DNA of 64,000 nucleotides from Coffea arabica (Eukaryota > Streptophyta > Magnoliopsida > Gentianales > Rubiaceae), in assembly GCF_036785885.1 (NCBI RefSeq), contig NC_092322.1, forward strand, positions 12,918,466 to 12,982,465. Direction: 5' to 3'. Positions 33,810 through 45,207 of the stretch are shown here, in pieces; positions within the stretch are counted from its first letter, which is position 1, and every line of letters starts with the position of its first letter. The notes beneath the pieces were generated by a model, which was not told the origin of the DNA, made no database searches, and worked only from the letters and a program-made list of their open reading frames with translations. The translations under genes and the position numbers were made by a program.

Positions 33810-34575
33810 ATTTGGGATGTTTGTTTTTGGATTTGCCCTTTTTGTTTTTAAATTAATTGTGGATAGAGTGATACCGCGATAGGAAATTTCCTTTGGCCTT
33901 TCATCAAATTATTGTGATTTCTTATCCTAAATTATTCATAATAGATTTATTGATCAATGAGTACAACTTGTTTAGCAATATCCAAAGTAATTATACCTTA
34001 ATCAACTGAGCAAAGAGATCCAATGGTGTATAAATGAATGTCACAAAAATTACAGCAAAAGTATACTTTTTTCTTTTTTAGAGCAACACCAAATTAATTA
34101 AGCGTGTTTTATCACAAAAATTAGAGCAACATCAAATTAGAGGACAAATTCCTCTATTAAAAAAAAACAATGACAAATTAGAGGACAAATTCCTCTATCG
34201 AAATAAATACTTTTTAGAGCTTTAAGTACAATTTTTATGTGTTTTTTGTGACAAAAAAAAAATTACAGACACTTCAATAATCCATACTCATAGCAATGAA
34301 ATACTATATATTCCTCCTCCATATGATAAATGATTTATTTTCATGAATTATAAAAAAAAAAAAAAATTCTCAACCATCAATCCTCATAAACCAAGTTTTA
34401 TTCTATTTCCCTGACCAAATCGTAGGTATATTTACCCGTTATCTTTTAGACATTTTCAAAACGATAGGACCAGTGATGCTACAGCAGGACAATCAAACTA
34501 ATTGTTGGACAGTACTATTAAATAGCACAAACTGAATTTTAGTTTGATAACACTCAATGCGTTCCATTCATTCAA
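33810..34575. other. 3' flank and AT-rich spacer
   Basis: Contains the presumed 3' UTR of the preceding gene and a short direct repeat ATTAGAGGACAAATTCCTCT (near 34137 and 34177). No further gene. Confidence 0.45.
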
Positions 34576-34591
34576 GATCGATCCAGTAGTC

Positions 34592-34818
34592 TTTTTTTTT
34601 TTTTTTTTTGTCACAACGATAGGATTCTTATAATCTAATCTAGTCTAATCTAGGGGGAAGGGGAGGAGATTCGATGTGAGTAGAAACTCCATCGAAAATG
34701 ATCAACGAAAACTGTCACATATTATGACAATTTTGGTGTATGACAATTTTGGTGGGAGGCAAGGGTCGAACTCTTGACTCCCCAACACCACCAAGCCTTA
34801 GAAAGCTGGGCAGTTAAG
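34592..34818 (-). mobile_element. SINE with 16-bp TSD
   Basis: Direct repeats GATCGATCCAGTAGTC (34576-34591) and GATCGATCTAGTAGTC (34819-34834) match at 15 of 16 bases. The T-tract at the left is the poly-A tail on the minus strand. Reading the minus strand from 34818, GGCTTGGTGGT resembles a pol III A box and GAGTTCGACCC a B box. This is the layout of a tRNA-derived SINE of about 227 bp. Confidence 0.7.
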
Positions 34819-34834
34819 GATCGATCTAGTAGTC

Positions 34835-35130
34835 TTTTTTTTTTTTTTTATCAGCAACGATACATTTGTATAACCTACTCTATCCTAATCTAGGAGAAGG
34901 GGAGGCTAAACCTACTCTATACTAATCTAGGGGGAGGGGAGCCTAAGGAGGCTATGGAAAGGGCTAATGGGTATACAGACTCAACTAGACCAAGGGAGTG
35001 CTATGGCACAACGCTTAGATTTTTTTCGCTGCTGGTGAGGTTTGAACCCTCACTAACAGCCCAAGGAGGGACTTAAGTCCCTCCCTGGTGGTCAGATAAG
35101 GGCTTTTAGAGTCTTCTGACAGTTGAGGAT
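34835..35130 (-). mobile_element. Second SINE-like element, adjacent
   Basis: It starts with a new T-tract right after the TSD of the previous SINE. It ends near GGTTTGAACCCTCACTAAC, whose complement has the B-box-like GGGTTCAAACC. The internal GGAGTGCTATGGCAC also occurs (as GGAGTGCTGTAGCAC) at about 44421, linking the two. The right boundary is uncertain. Confidence 0.5.
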
Positions 35131-35255
35131 GGGAAATTTGCGAGTAGTGAAAAGGGTTTAAAAAAAAAAAAACAAAAAACGTTCTTTAGGAAAATGACAC
35201 AATTTTGTTTCAAACTAGAAAACACATGCCCAGTCTTTTGGTTACTCAAAAAACT

Positions 35256-36230
35256 GGCCAACTTTGAACCGGAATTATTATTCATTTGCTGTCCACTAGA
35301 AGGTCCAAATTTAGTGGGGCCTCGTTTACAAGTGAGGCAAATGCTGCTATGAATCGAAGAATTGCACAATGTATCTCTAAGAAACAACTTTTACCTAATT
35401 TTTTTTTTTTTTTTTTTAAAATGGCACTTTACAAGCAACATAGGAGAAGAAGTAGCTGCCCCCTAATCCAAACAAGTTCACTTACATTATCCCAGCTAAA
35501 GCACTATAATACAATTCAACGAGCCTTTAGGGGCAGCCAGCATAGCAAGGAAGTTTCTGACTGCAAAATCCTAACTCCAAATTAAGTTGTGACTAATATG
35601 TGACTTCTTCAAATCTAATCAGATGGGATGGTGTAGCGCACCAATTTGATCTAATGGTGAATCAGTCTCCATCGATTTCTCCTGATTCAATTGGACCCTC
35701 CCTTATATAGGATAGCGTATGATTAGGAGTAAGAGTAGTGTAGAACGTGACGATCGACAAAATTATTAATAATAAATTGTCGTGTTCAAAAATTTCTTTT
35801 TCCTTATTAAAATTTGTTGTGTTTTTATATATTATTTTATTAATAACTATATTTATTGTTTTAGTACCTACATCTACATCTGCTGTGTCAATTTTCACAC
35901 TGTACGCTTTCGCCACCACTAGTGACAGGGAGAGACCCGTGATCCCCTAGAACGGAGGTTTCTGCTGTACTATTGTTTAAGATTAGGCTAGCTCTGCTCA
36001 AATCTTACTTGTCGGAAACAATACTAATCTCAAGTTGAAAAACTGCAAACTACTGTTTATTGCCATTGGCCAAGTGCTACAAGGGCAGCACTCACCACTT
36101 GCTGCTTAACGTGTGCTTAGTTGGACCATATGCACAAACCCTCTCTTAATAAAAGAAAGTTCCATATTATTAGTATTTAGGGTTAATTTCAAACCCTCCT
36201 TGAGCTTTGAGACAATGATGGCAAAAAATG
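35256..36230 (+). repeat. Roughly 1-kb tandem duplication, copy 1
   Basis: Blocks GTCCACTAGAAGGTCCAAAT, CTAATCCAAACAAG, TTTCTGACTGCAAAAT and CAATACTAATCTC occur in the same order in copy 2, offset by about 975 bp at the left end. Between about 35590 and 35945 copy 1 holds extra sequence that includes SINE-like motifs and is absent from copy 2. No gene. The 99-codon frame in it has no recognisable domain. Confidence 0.8.
35595..35945 (+). mobile_element. Retroposon-like insertion specific to copy 1
   Basis: Present between blocks that are adjacent in copy 2. It contains TTTGATCTAATGGTGAATCA and AGTGTAGAACGTGACGATCG, matching the SINE-like family at 7356 and 36256. Its exact ends are unclear. 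Confidence 0.4.
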
Positions 36231-37330
36231 GGCCAACTTTGAATCCGAATTATTAACTAACTATTTAGTTGATCACCAAGAGAGTTTTAAAACTCTACTT
36301 AGATGTATATCAAGGGATTAAATCCCTTGACCTGCATTCTAATATCCAAACTTTTCTGAAAAAATTTTGCTTGCAGGTGCAAAGGCAATCGTTTGGATCA
36401 GCGGTGGTTCACCGGTTCCTTGACCTCTTTACCTCTTCCCTCCGCCAGGATAGTATAGAAATAAATGTAGAATAGAATCTATTGTGTCGACAATTAAAAC
36501 AAAAAATCTGAATTATTACTTTTTTTCTTTTGCCATCATTGTCCACTAGAAGGTCCAAATTTAGTGGAGCCTCATTTACAAGTAAAGCAAATGCTGCTGC
36601 GAATGGAAGAATTGTACAATGTATCTTTAGAAAGCAACTTATACCTAATCTTCTTCTTCTTCTTCTTTTTTTTTTTTGTCCCTCAAAGAAGCACTTTAGG
36701 GACAGCATGGGGGAAGAAGTTGCTGCCTTCTAATCCAAACAAGCCCACTTGTACTATCCCAGCTAGAGCACTATAATGCAATTCAACGAGTCATTAAGGC
36801 ATCCAATATAGCAAAGAAGTTTCTGACTGCAAAATTTTGACTCCAAATTAAGTTGCCTGGTGGAGGATTCCGCCATACTATTATTTTTTTTAATAAAATA
36901 TCATAATTTCATTAAAATCTGCATTAATGTCAGAAATTACATCATTATATACTACTATTTTTTAAGGGATTTAGATTGTCTATGATTGTTTGTATCTGCA
37001 ACTGCGGATTGCATTTAACAGTCGATTTCAGCTGTTAAGTGTTCTAAAAGTTGTCTGGGGTTGCAGGTATTCGGATCCTTATTAAGACTAGGTTGGCTCA
37101 AATCAATCTTGTCGAAACAATAATACTAATCTCGAGTCGAAAAGTGCAAACTACAGTGAACTGTCATCGACCAAGTGGGAGAATGGTAGCATCACTTGCT
37201 GCTGCTCAATGTGAATGTGCATAGTTGGGCCATCTATACAACCCTTCCCCGTCTATCTTTTGAGAGTGAAAAAGAAAGCTCCATACCAGTATTTAGGGAT
37301 AATTTTAGAAACTTCCCTTAAGCTTTCTGA
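36231..37330 (+). repeat. Roughly 1-kb tandem duplication, copy 2
   Basis: Counterpart of 35256-36230, interrupted by a SINE (36256-36509) and by a different AT-rich insertion (about 36880-37060) absent from copy 1. Substitutions are numerous, so the duplication is not very recent. Confidence 0.8.
36256..36509 (+). mobile_element. SINE insertion with 9-bp TSD and empty site in the paralogue
   Basis: Flanked by GAATTATTA at 36247-36255 and 36510-36518. The 254-bp insert contains TTTGGATCAGCGGTGGTTCA, GTAGAATAGAATCTATTGTG and an A-rich end after GTCGACAATT. In copy 1 of the duplication the same flanks are joined (GGAATTATTATTCATTTG near 35271), giving a natural pre-insertion site. Confidence 0.75.
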
Positions 37331-38476
37331 TAATTTTACTCATAACTTTAGAAACTCCCCTTAAGCTTTTTGATAATTTTACTAAGTACTACAATTTTTA
37401 AAAATTATACTCGCCTCCTACTTCATTTGAAATGACAATAGTAGTATTAACATTTTAATGAAACTCCTTTATTCATTGGAATGCTTACATCAAGAATGGG
37501 TTTAAGATAGGGATGCAAATGAATCGAGCCGTTCGTGAGTTGATCACAAGCGGCTCGAGTCCGAGCTCGAACTGGGACTCGAGTTCAAAAATACTAAACT
37601 TGTTAGCGCTCGAGTTCGGACTCGAGTTTAAAAATATTAAGTTTGTTAGCTTGCGAGCTGACTCGAACTCGAATATATATATTTTTTATTTTAATAGTAA
37701 AATTATATATATATCCATAATATTTTATTATTTGTTAAGAAAAATATTATTTTATTTATTTTTTAAAGATAAAATAATTATTTTTTAAACTTTTTTAAGC
37801 TCAAGTTAGAGTTTGACATTTTGAGGCTTTACTCGATTAGACCAAAAATCGATTTGACTCGACTCGTTTGCACACCTAGTTTAAGATTATTCTTTTTTTT
37901 TCTTTCTTCCCCTTCTAATTCCTCCTATTTATATTTTGCCAACCAAATCATGTAGCTACCAATAGTGGTCCGGGCATCTATTGTATCTAAATGTCATTTA
38001 CATTAACGATCTTTTTGACAAGTTAACTTCGAATGCGATCCAATTTTTTTGATGATCTTTTTGTATTTTTGGTATTAAAGTCAACAATAACTCAAAACGA
38101 AAGGTCCAAAACTACTATGAAACTATGGTAGTTTCACCACATGAAAAATCCGGAAAGTGTAAAAAAAATTATGGCAACACTCTCTTCTCCATTGTCATAG
38201 TTGCCTATCGTACAATATATAGGGGACTGGAAAACTTAGTACCTGTTCCTTATAATTATGCTAAATTACTTTACAATTATTTAGGAAAGCAAATTAAATG
38301 TTAATCTATGAGGACATTGAAGGTACTCATTTAAATTTTTTAACCAAATCAATGTTACATTAAATTTTAGTTACTAAAACTACCAAATCAAGGGAGGTAG
38401 GTGTACTATTTAAAACTTGGATGGAGCTCAGTGAAGTTTTCAATAAACTTAGGGGAGGTTTCCAAAATTATGCCTG
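37306..38476. mobile_element. Possible TIR element containing the hAT MITE
   Basis: The left end GGATAATTTTAGAAACTTCC and the right end, reverse complemented, GGCATAATTTTGGAAACCTC are similar and inverted. The left motif is repeated once in tandem near 37345. A related end also occurs at about 36177 in copy 1 of the duplication. Flanking target repeats are weak (6 of 9 positions), so this is tentative. Confidence 0.4.
37508..37878. mobile_element. hAT-type MITE with 8-bp TSD
   Basis: The perfect 8-bp repeat GTTTAAGA lies at 37500-37507 and 37879-37886. Ends are TAGGGATGCAAATGA and, reverse complemented, TAGGTGTGCAAACGA. Subterminal GACTCGAGTTC-type repeats flank an AT-rich centre. No transposase. 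371 bp. Confidence 0.9.
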
Positions 38477-38845
38477 GTATCTAAACTCTTCCATGTATGC
38501 CAATTAATCCAACCACTATGTTGTTCCGGTATATATGAGACAGGTTTGAAGTTGCTAAACCATTTTGTATATAACCTGGTGGTGCAAGAAACACAAAGCA
38601 TGTCTGCCACATGAGTTTTGTTGTAAACAAATGTTGTCAAATGTTTCTTATTCACCTATAATAATATTTTCACTGTATCAGATATCTATAAGAAACAACC
38701 TGGGCTTCTTATACACAAATTTGCTAACATGCTGCTCAGTCAGCAACAGGAGATCAGTCCCATCTTCACAATATTACCTATCAAAGTAACATACATAATT
38801 CAAACTTCTCTATGAAAATCATCTTTTGCTCCTAGATGCAACAAA

Positions 38846-41800
38846 CTATGAAGAAGAGGAAGGAGTATAGGATTCTTGTAAGGAGAATCCACCCATTGGC
38901 ATCATGGGAGGCAAATGGTAGACTACACAAGGACTCTCATGGTTGTGAACTCCTTCATATGTTGTTATCACATAAGATGGGTCATCTCTATCTCTTTCTA
39001 CCCTTTTCTTCACATGGCATCCTCCACTTGAACACTTGAAATAGTTCCTGTTCAGGGGTTAATCTTCTGTCAGAATCTACTTACACTTATAATTTCTTGC
39101 AACAAGCAATAACTGTTAGTAGTAGAAAAGAAGGACCAGAGAATTAAAAGAAGATCAATTGAGAGATAAGAAATGTGTTTTTGTTGCTGACTTGAACGAG
39201 TAACTTGTTAATCTATGACTCATCCCAAGCATCCGAAGGATTCTATGAGAAACTTTTAAGAGTTTACTCAGTTGGAAAAAAACCAGAGTCTAAAACAACC
39301 ATCATTATGGAGGCAAAAGCACAGAAACAGACCAGGGAAGGATAAATATTCCGCATAATATTTAAAGAAAAAAATAAAAATTGAAAACCGACGAGTTAAA
39401 AGGGCTTCCCACATTTTTTCTGGCAGAAACTAATGGGAATGGCATGTACTTGGCAAGTTCATGTATAGTGTGCTTTTTGGCTTTTTCTGAAATTTAGTTT
39501 ACAAGGTCTAGTTAATGAAAACAAGATGGTAGGGCAGATTAATCAGTATTGATGGGGTATCAATTAGAAAAGGAAAATTCTAATTGCTATGTCCAAATGT
39601 TGGAAGAGTACAGAGCTGAAGCATGAATGAGACGACGACTTTGGTGCATGAAAGTCTATAGTCCGCCTTGAAAGTGTCATTTAGTGCAAATGGACCTCTC
39701 AACACCATCACACTCAAGGAGTCAAAGGACGAACAGGTAATGTGCAGCCACAAATGTGGTTGAACAAGTCAATTAATTTTCCCAGTATCACTATCAGTGC
39801 TTTGAACCTTGATATTGAGGTAAAAGTGGCATGCTTTCATGAGAATATTAACCAAGGTCAGCTTGATAAAGAATAAATAGAATAGTGGAACAAGGGGTTG
39901 CCCCTATAATCAGGACAGGTTTAGTTTTTCCAGAAATATGGTTAACATGAATGAAAGAAATTGTCGAAAGGAAACAAGTCTTATGTGAGATGCGCTAAGG
40001 CTTATTTGCATATATGGTCATAGAACTCTTTCATTAACCAATCAAATTTTGAAAGCATTATCTAATATGCATCCAAATCACATCATTTATACTAATATGT
40101 TCAGTAAAAGAATGTAATGAAAGATAAACTAAAAAGAAGAAGTAAACAAGGCACAAATAGAGCTACAAATCTACGCTTAATTTCGGCAAATATGAGAGAT
40201 GGCCGTAGTTTAGCTTCTTCAATTATCTGCTGCAAATTTTGCTTTCCCAATTTGAACCTTTCCTAGAAGAAGAAAACTCTGCTCTTGAATGAGGCCCCGA
40301 CTTTGGCATTTCCTCTCTTTATGAATACTTAGACCTTTCCTTTCTTTTGTGAATACTTAGACCTGTCCATTTAATATAGCATGATCTTCATCATAATCTC
40401 TTTTAGACTAATCATCCATGACGACACTAAGCTTGATTACCAATTCGTCTTGTTAAAGTTTCACAAAAATCTTGAGGTCTAAGGAGCTAATTAACCTTAG
40501 ATAAGGCAATTAATTCTTATGCAATTTGAATTAGGGATAGTCCATACAATGTTTCAATTCAGTGTTTAACTTAAGTGGGAGAGTTCGAACCCGAACATAT
40601 CACTTCTATTCCCTCCTCCAAAACCACCTAACTCATCTTTCTCTCGAAAACTTTCTCCACTATGAAATAAGAAGAGGTTGATCCTACAAGATATTCTAGA
40701 AGCTTAAGAGTTACTCCTTTGACCAGTTTACAGTTGTGTAGGAACTATGTTTGCGCATCAATCATACGATTTGGAGGATATAAAAGAACATTAAAGGTAT
40801 CTCATATTCAATGTGGACCAAAATTAGACTTTTCTAAATATTTGGTAGATTGATATTACTTAAGACAAAACTATATTAAGTTGCATGAGAGGGTATTGAC
40901 TGCCTTTGAGTTTCAAACACTAATATTCACAAGTCATTTTTGCGACATAAACATAAAATAGCCCTTTTCAACAATTCAAAAGCTGTCCTAAATCAAGTTC
41001 ATAACCATCCTTCCCTACCTTGTCAAACCTAGTTATTTTAACGGCTTTCTAGTAGATGTCCTCTGGGCATTAGTCAGTAGTACATCTACTTTGCATTAAG
41101 TTTACTATTTAGACTCGCAAACTCAGATTTTGTCTTCTAGACACTTTCTTGGTTTAGCCCTACTTTTTTAAAGAATTTAACACGTAAAAATCTTCATAAC
41201 AAACCCTTCTTAACAAGCTTTAGTGAGCACTTGTTGCACAAACCCTTATTTTAGATCATGCTTCTAACACATATTAGCCAAAATATCCCCAAACTTATGC
41301 AAAAGAAGCCAAATCTCTTTGGGTAAATAACTGGCTCTAATTTACTTCATCAACCTAAACCATTAAAAGGCATCTCGGTCATTCATGGCAGCTGGGGTCA
41401 ATTTTGACTCAGATAACCTTCAACATATGCCGGTGATCGGAGAAGCACCACAAATAGCATGGTAACTGAAGCCTGGGAACGTAGTGGATTTCAACATTCC
41501 CCAGCCCCCATCCATGATCCATCTAAAGTTTGATCGGAATTTGTCTGCCACTGTACAAGATAACCCACTCAGATAACCTACAACTTGCACACATTACGGC
41601 AAGTTTTGCTGCTCCACTGTACAAGAAAACGAAGGAACTCTTTGGGATGGATAGCAATCACCCAATGTTTATCCATAACTGGCCTATGATGTCATCTCAT
41701 TTACGTCACTAAATGGTGCATGGATTAATACTTGGTTCTTATTCCTTCAAGAGAATGAGAGGCTCATAATAAGTTTAAAAGCACAATGATCTACATTCAC

Positions 41801-44024
41801 GGATGGGACATGCATTTATGTTTAGCAGTATACGGTAATTCGATTCCGGGTACTTTGTTTTGCACAAATAAGAAAGTAAAAAATCAAGTATTTCAGATCA
41901 AAGAAATCTAATCTTGATAGTGTTGAGAATGATTATATGTGGACAAATGGGTAGATAAAAACTTTGTTTGTCAATGAATAGAAGTTGTGGATATGATTTT
42001 TCAAATGTCGTACAGACTTTGAGATGTGTGAAGACAATAGGCTTTTAAGAGTGTTTGAAATTATATTCAAATTTGATGCTTTAATTTAACCTCATATTGA
42101 TGTCATATTTAATTACATGGGAGGAAACTAGTATGGTATAACTCGTTTGCACTGAGTGTATCAAAATTTTATCAACTTAGTTAATACTTGCCTAGCTCAT
42201 AGATCATATTAAGGGTTGAATATGAATCATTTAAGGAAAATCTCAATAGATTCAGATTACACTAAGATGTTACTAGTGAGGTATATGATTTCTCAAAAAC
42301 GAAAAGAAAAGGTTTGCTGCAGAAATTTAAGTGAGACTAAACAATTCTTCTTTATGATTGAAAGAAAGAAAAGCTCTTTAAGCCGAGATTAATCATAGAA
42401 GAGATGAGACCATTCTTTTTTTTTTTTTTTTTTTTTAAATTTCAACTTGTTATTTCCAAAAAGTTCCCATCCATTCTGCACAAAAAGAATGATGAAAAGA
42501 AAGAAAGGGAAAAAGGTACATATGATTGCTTCAACTTGTTTTACATATTCTTTCTAAGGCATGTGGTGTTTGATGTGTAGGTCCGACAAAAGTTACGCTA
42601 TGCTATAAATCAACAAAGTTACATAGAGAAATAATTCATTTCCAGTTCTTGAGGAAAACACTTGAGATCATCAGCATGGTGCATCTGGTTCATCACATCA
42701 AAATAAGTTGAGGTCAATTACTTCCTTCTCTCAAATTATGCTTTTGGGGTTAAAAGAAATATGATTAAATCCAACAATAATAGAATTTATGCCATGACAA
42801 TCCTCTTGTTGTTTGGTGTTTCTTAATATGCATGGACATTTTATGAAATCTTTGTGGACTTTTTTGTTGGATTGTGTATCAGTACGATCAGTGAGTATGC
42901 ATGGAAGCAACGAGAGGGGACGAAATTACCTGATTAAAAACAACTTTGCACAATATAGATTTAGTTTGACCGCTCTATATGCATATCTTGTTCTTACACG
43001 GCTTAATCAATTCAAGACATGGGCTAAATCTCTATATTTATAACTACTGCATCTCTATCAATACCAATTGCACCTGGCGTAGAGTCGGGGATTAAAAAGG
43101 AATTAATCTTTGATTTTGTAGAATCGTCTAAAGCTGATTAGCTGATATTACCAATACATATATTTAGGAGATTACCTACAAAAAACAACGTTAAAAACAC
43201 GATAAACAAACTTGTTTAGATTATTTGACAAGCTTAAGTAGATATGGTGTTTGATTTGGTTTATGTTCTATGAAATGACGTCTATTATTAACAAATTGAT
43301 AATCATGGCCTTAAATTACTAATGCACAAGAAGAATGATGGAAGAAAAAAGGATTTTAATTTTGAAAAAACACATATACACATAGATTTAGGGTACCATT
43401 TACCTTGGATTTGGGCTGTTCTTGACCATCTTTTTCCCGTATTTCCTCCATTTGTAGCCGTCATCCATGACATCCAGCTTCGATTTAGTTCGAAATGCTA
43501 CTTTACGCCCCATGTCCACTGCCCTTTTCTTCGTTATTCCGCTTTTCTGTTTCCTAAAGAAAATTAAAAAAAAAATCATATTTCTGAGCAACAGATTTTC
43601 AATATTCATCCTGTTAATCATAGTATATGTTACTTGCAGCAGAACGACATGAAAAACTCAAAAAATGGAATAGAATAAAATAAAATAAACTGGGATCTTG
43701 ACAAATGGGGCGGTCGTATCCATGGACTTCTTGTTATCTGCAGAGGGATAAGATGACTTGCATGTTGCTAGCTGTTGCAGAAGGATGATTGGATTCAACC
43801 GTGATATTGCTGGCAACATTTTGCTGGTATTGGTCGACCGTATTTTGAGAAGCTAAATGAGCATCCTGATCGAAGCTGTAATAATCTTGCATCATGAAAT
43901 AATCAGAAAATTGGAACTCCGATGAAGTCTGATGATGTTGATGATGATCAACATGTTGTGAATTATCTGGCATGACTCCTGCAGTAGGGTTAGGGTTAGG
44001 AAACATACAGAGGGAAGCATCCAT
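38846..44024 (-). CDS. WRKY transcription factor, group IIc with WRKYGKK core (WRKY50/51-like)
   Basis: Three exons on the minus strand: 43762-44024, 43404-43553 and 38846-39047, encoding 204 residues. The nuclear DNA-binding domain spans exons 2 and 3: WRKYGKK at 123-129, then the zinc ligands Cys143, Cys148, His172 and His174 in C-x4-C-x23-H-x-H spacing. The second intron (39048-43403, 4,356 bp) splits the Arg138 codon as AG|G, the position typical of group II WRKY genes. The lead-in [20 protein letters not shown] and the GKK variant match Arabidopsis WRKY50/51, which act in salicylate and jasmonate defence signalling. GKK proteins bind W-box variants less strictly. The N-terminus is rich in His, Gln, Asp and Tyr. 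The first intron most likely uses a GC donor. A palindromic W-box pair lies about 290 bp upstream. Confidence 0.9.
39048..43403 (-). other. Long second intron of the WRKY gene
   Basis: 4,356 bp, bounded by GTAAAT (donor, minus strand) and GAACAG (acceptor). It contains AT-rich unique sequence and a T-tract at 42416-42436. No nested gene is supported; the frames at 41530-41712 and 42813-43043 lack recognisable content. Confidence 0.85.
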
Positions 44025-44299
44025 TTCTTGAACTGAGGAGAGAAAAGTGTTTTAGTGTAGACTAGAAGAGAAAAAGTCTTGCTGGTATGAAGACCTGGGG
44101 TTGGGTGATTGGAGGACGATGACTAGCCAGCTTGCTCCTTGTGTTGCTTCAAATAGTGAATGCTACAAGTAGTAATATTCTACAGCTGGGGCTAATTTAA
44201 GTTTGCACTCCCTAATGTCTTTTGCAATTTCCACCTAGCACCCAATACTTTTATCTTGTATAATTAGCATTCTCTACTTACTAAAATAAGGGTTCCTTT

Positions 44300-44480
44300 A
44301 TTTATTTATTTTTTCTGGTCAATTGACAACATCTACACTAAGCATCTTATTCTACATGGGAGGGGAAATCTAACTGGATTATATAAGAGTTTAGATGAAA
44401 AACGGACCTATTTAGACTAAAGGAGTGCTGTAGCACGCTCTTCAGATTTGAACCACCGACCTACAAGTTAAAGATTCATT
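44300..44480 (-). repeat. SINE-like element in the WRKY upstream region
   Basis: A T-rich left end, then GGAGTGCTGTAGCAC and AGATTTGAACCACCGACC, whose complement carries a B-box-like GGTTCAAATC. The same layout and motif occur at 34835-35130. Boundaries approximate. Confidence 0.4.
44317..44327. promoter_or_regulatory. Palindromic W-box pair upstream of the WRKY gene
   Basis: GGTCAATTGAC contains TTGAC on both strands, about 290 bp upstream of the WRKY start codon. W-boxes (TTGACC/T) are the usual WRKY binding sites, so auto- or cross-regulation is possible. It sits beside or within the SINE-like sequence. Confidence 0.4.
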
Positions 44481-45063
44481 TTGATGGCCCTCAAAGGCTT
44501 ATATTGTTGATGGCAATAGATAAAAACATCCAATGTTACTCGGTTTCATTTTGGAATTATCAAAGATTACTGCTCGCTTTCAGCATTGGAAACAAAAAGT
44601 GTCGTGGCATAAAAGCACATGTAATTTGTATATCATCAGTAATAAATAATAATGCGTGAGATGAGGGCAGTTTGAAATCAATTGATAATTTTTGTGTAAA
44701 ATAATGAAAATTCAAAATTACAATGTAATAGTAGTAGTAGTTGTTGTTGTTATGTCAAAGGTGCAATGTGCTCTAAACAAATGCTGAAGAGACAAAACGT
44801 GAATGAATAAAAACTTGAAGGGTCCAAAAGTTGAATTAGTCCTTATTGCTGCGCCTGCTAAGAATTTTCCTGGCTTGATTTTCCATGTTGCAGCTTCGTA
44901 TACACATTCGTGGGGGGATGGGATGAAGGTGCTGATTTTATTGCGCGGTTGACAAGCAGTGGATCATATGTGCCCATGGGATGATGTCATATAGCTGACC
45001 TGGGGTCTTCTACGAAAGATGTGAATGATTTATGATCAGGACTCTCTCCAATATTTAGAGATT
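44481..45063. other. Intergenic, no gene seen
   Basis: AT-rich spacer with a short GTAGTAGTAGTTGTTGTTGT trinucleotide run near 44730. Confidence 0.5.
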
Positions 45064-45207
45064 TGTGTTTGGATTGCATTTTTCATGATTTTTTATGGAA
45101 AAAATACTGCAGCGATTTGATGCATGTGAGGGAAAAAAAGTAATAGAGAAATGTGATCACGGAAAACGACGTAATTTTCCGACGAAAAATCGCAATCCAA
45201 ACAAGGC
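45064..45207. mobile_element. MITE, GTTTGGATTGC family, copy B
   Basis: The best-preserved copy: left GTTTGGATTGCATTTTTC, right GAAAAATCGCAATCCAAAC, inverted to each other over about 18 bp. The core CTGCAGCGATTTGATGCATG and GTGATCACGGAAAACGACG match copy A closely. No coding capacity. Confidence 0.75.
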
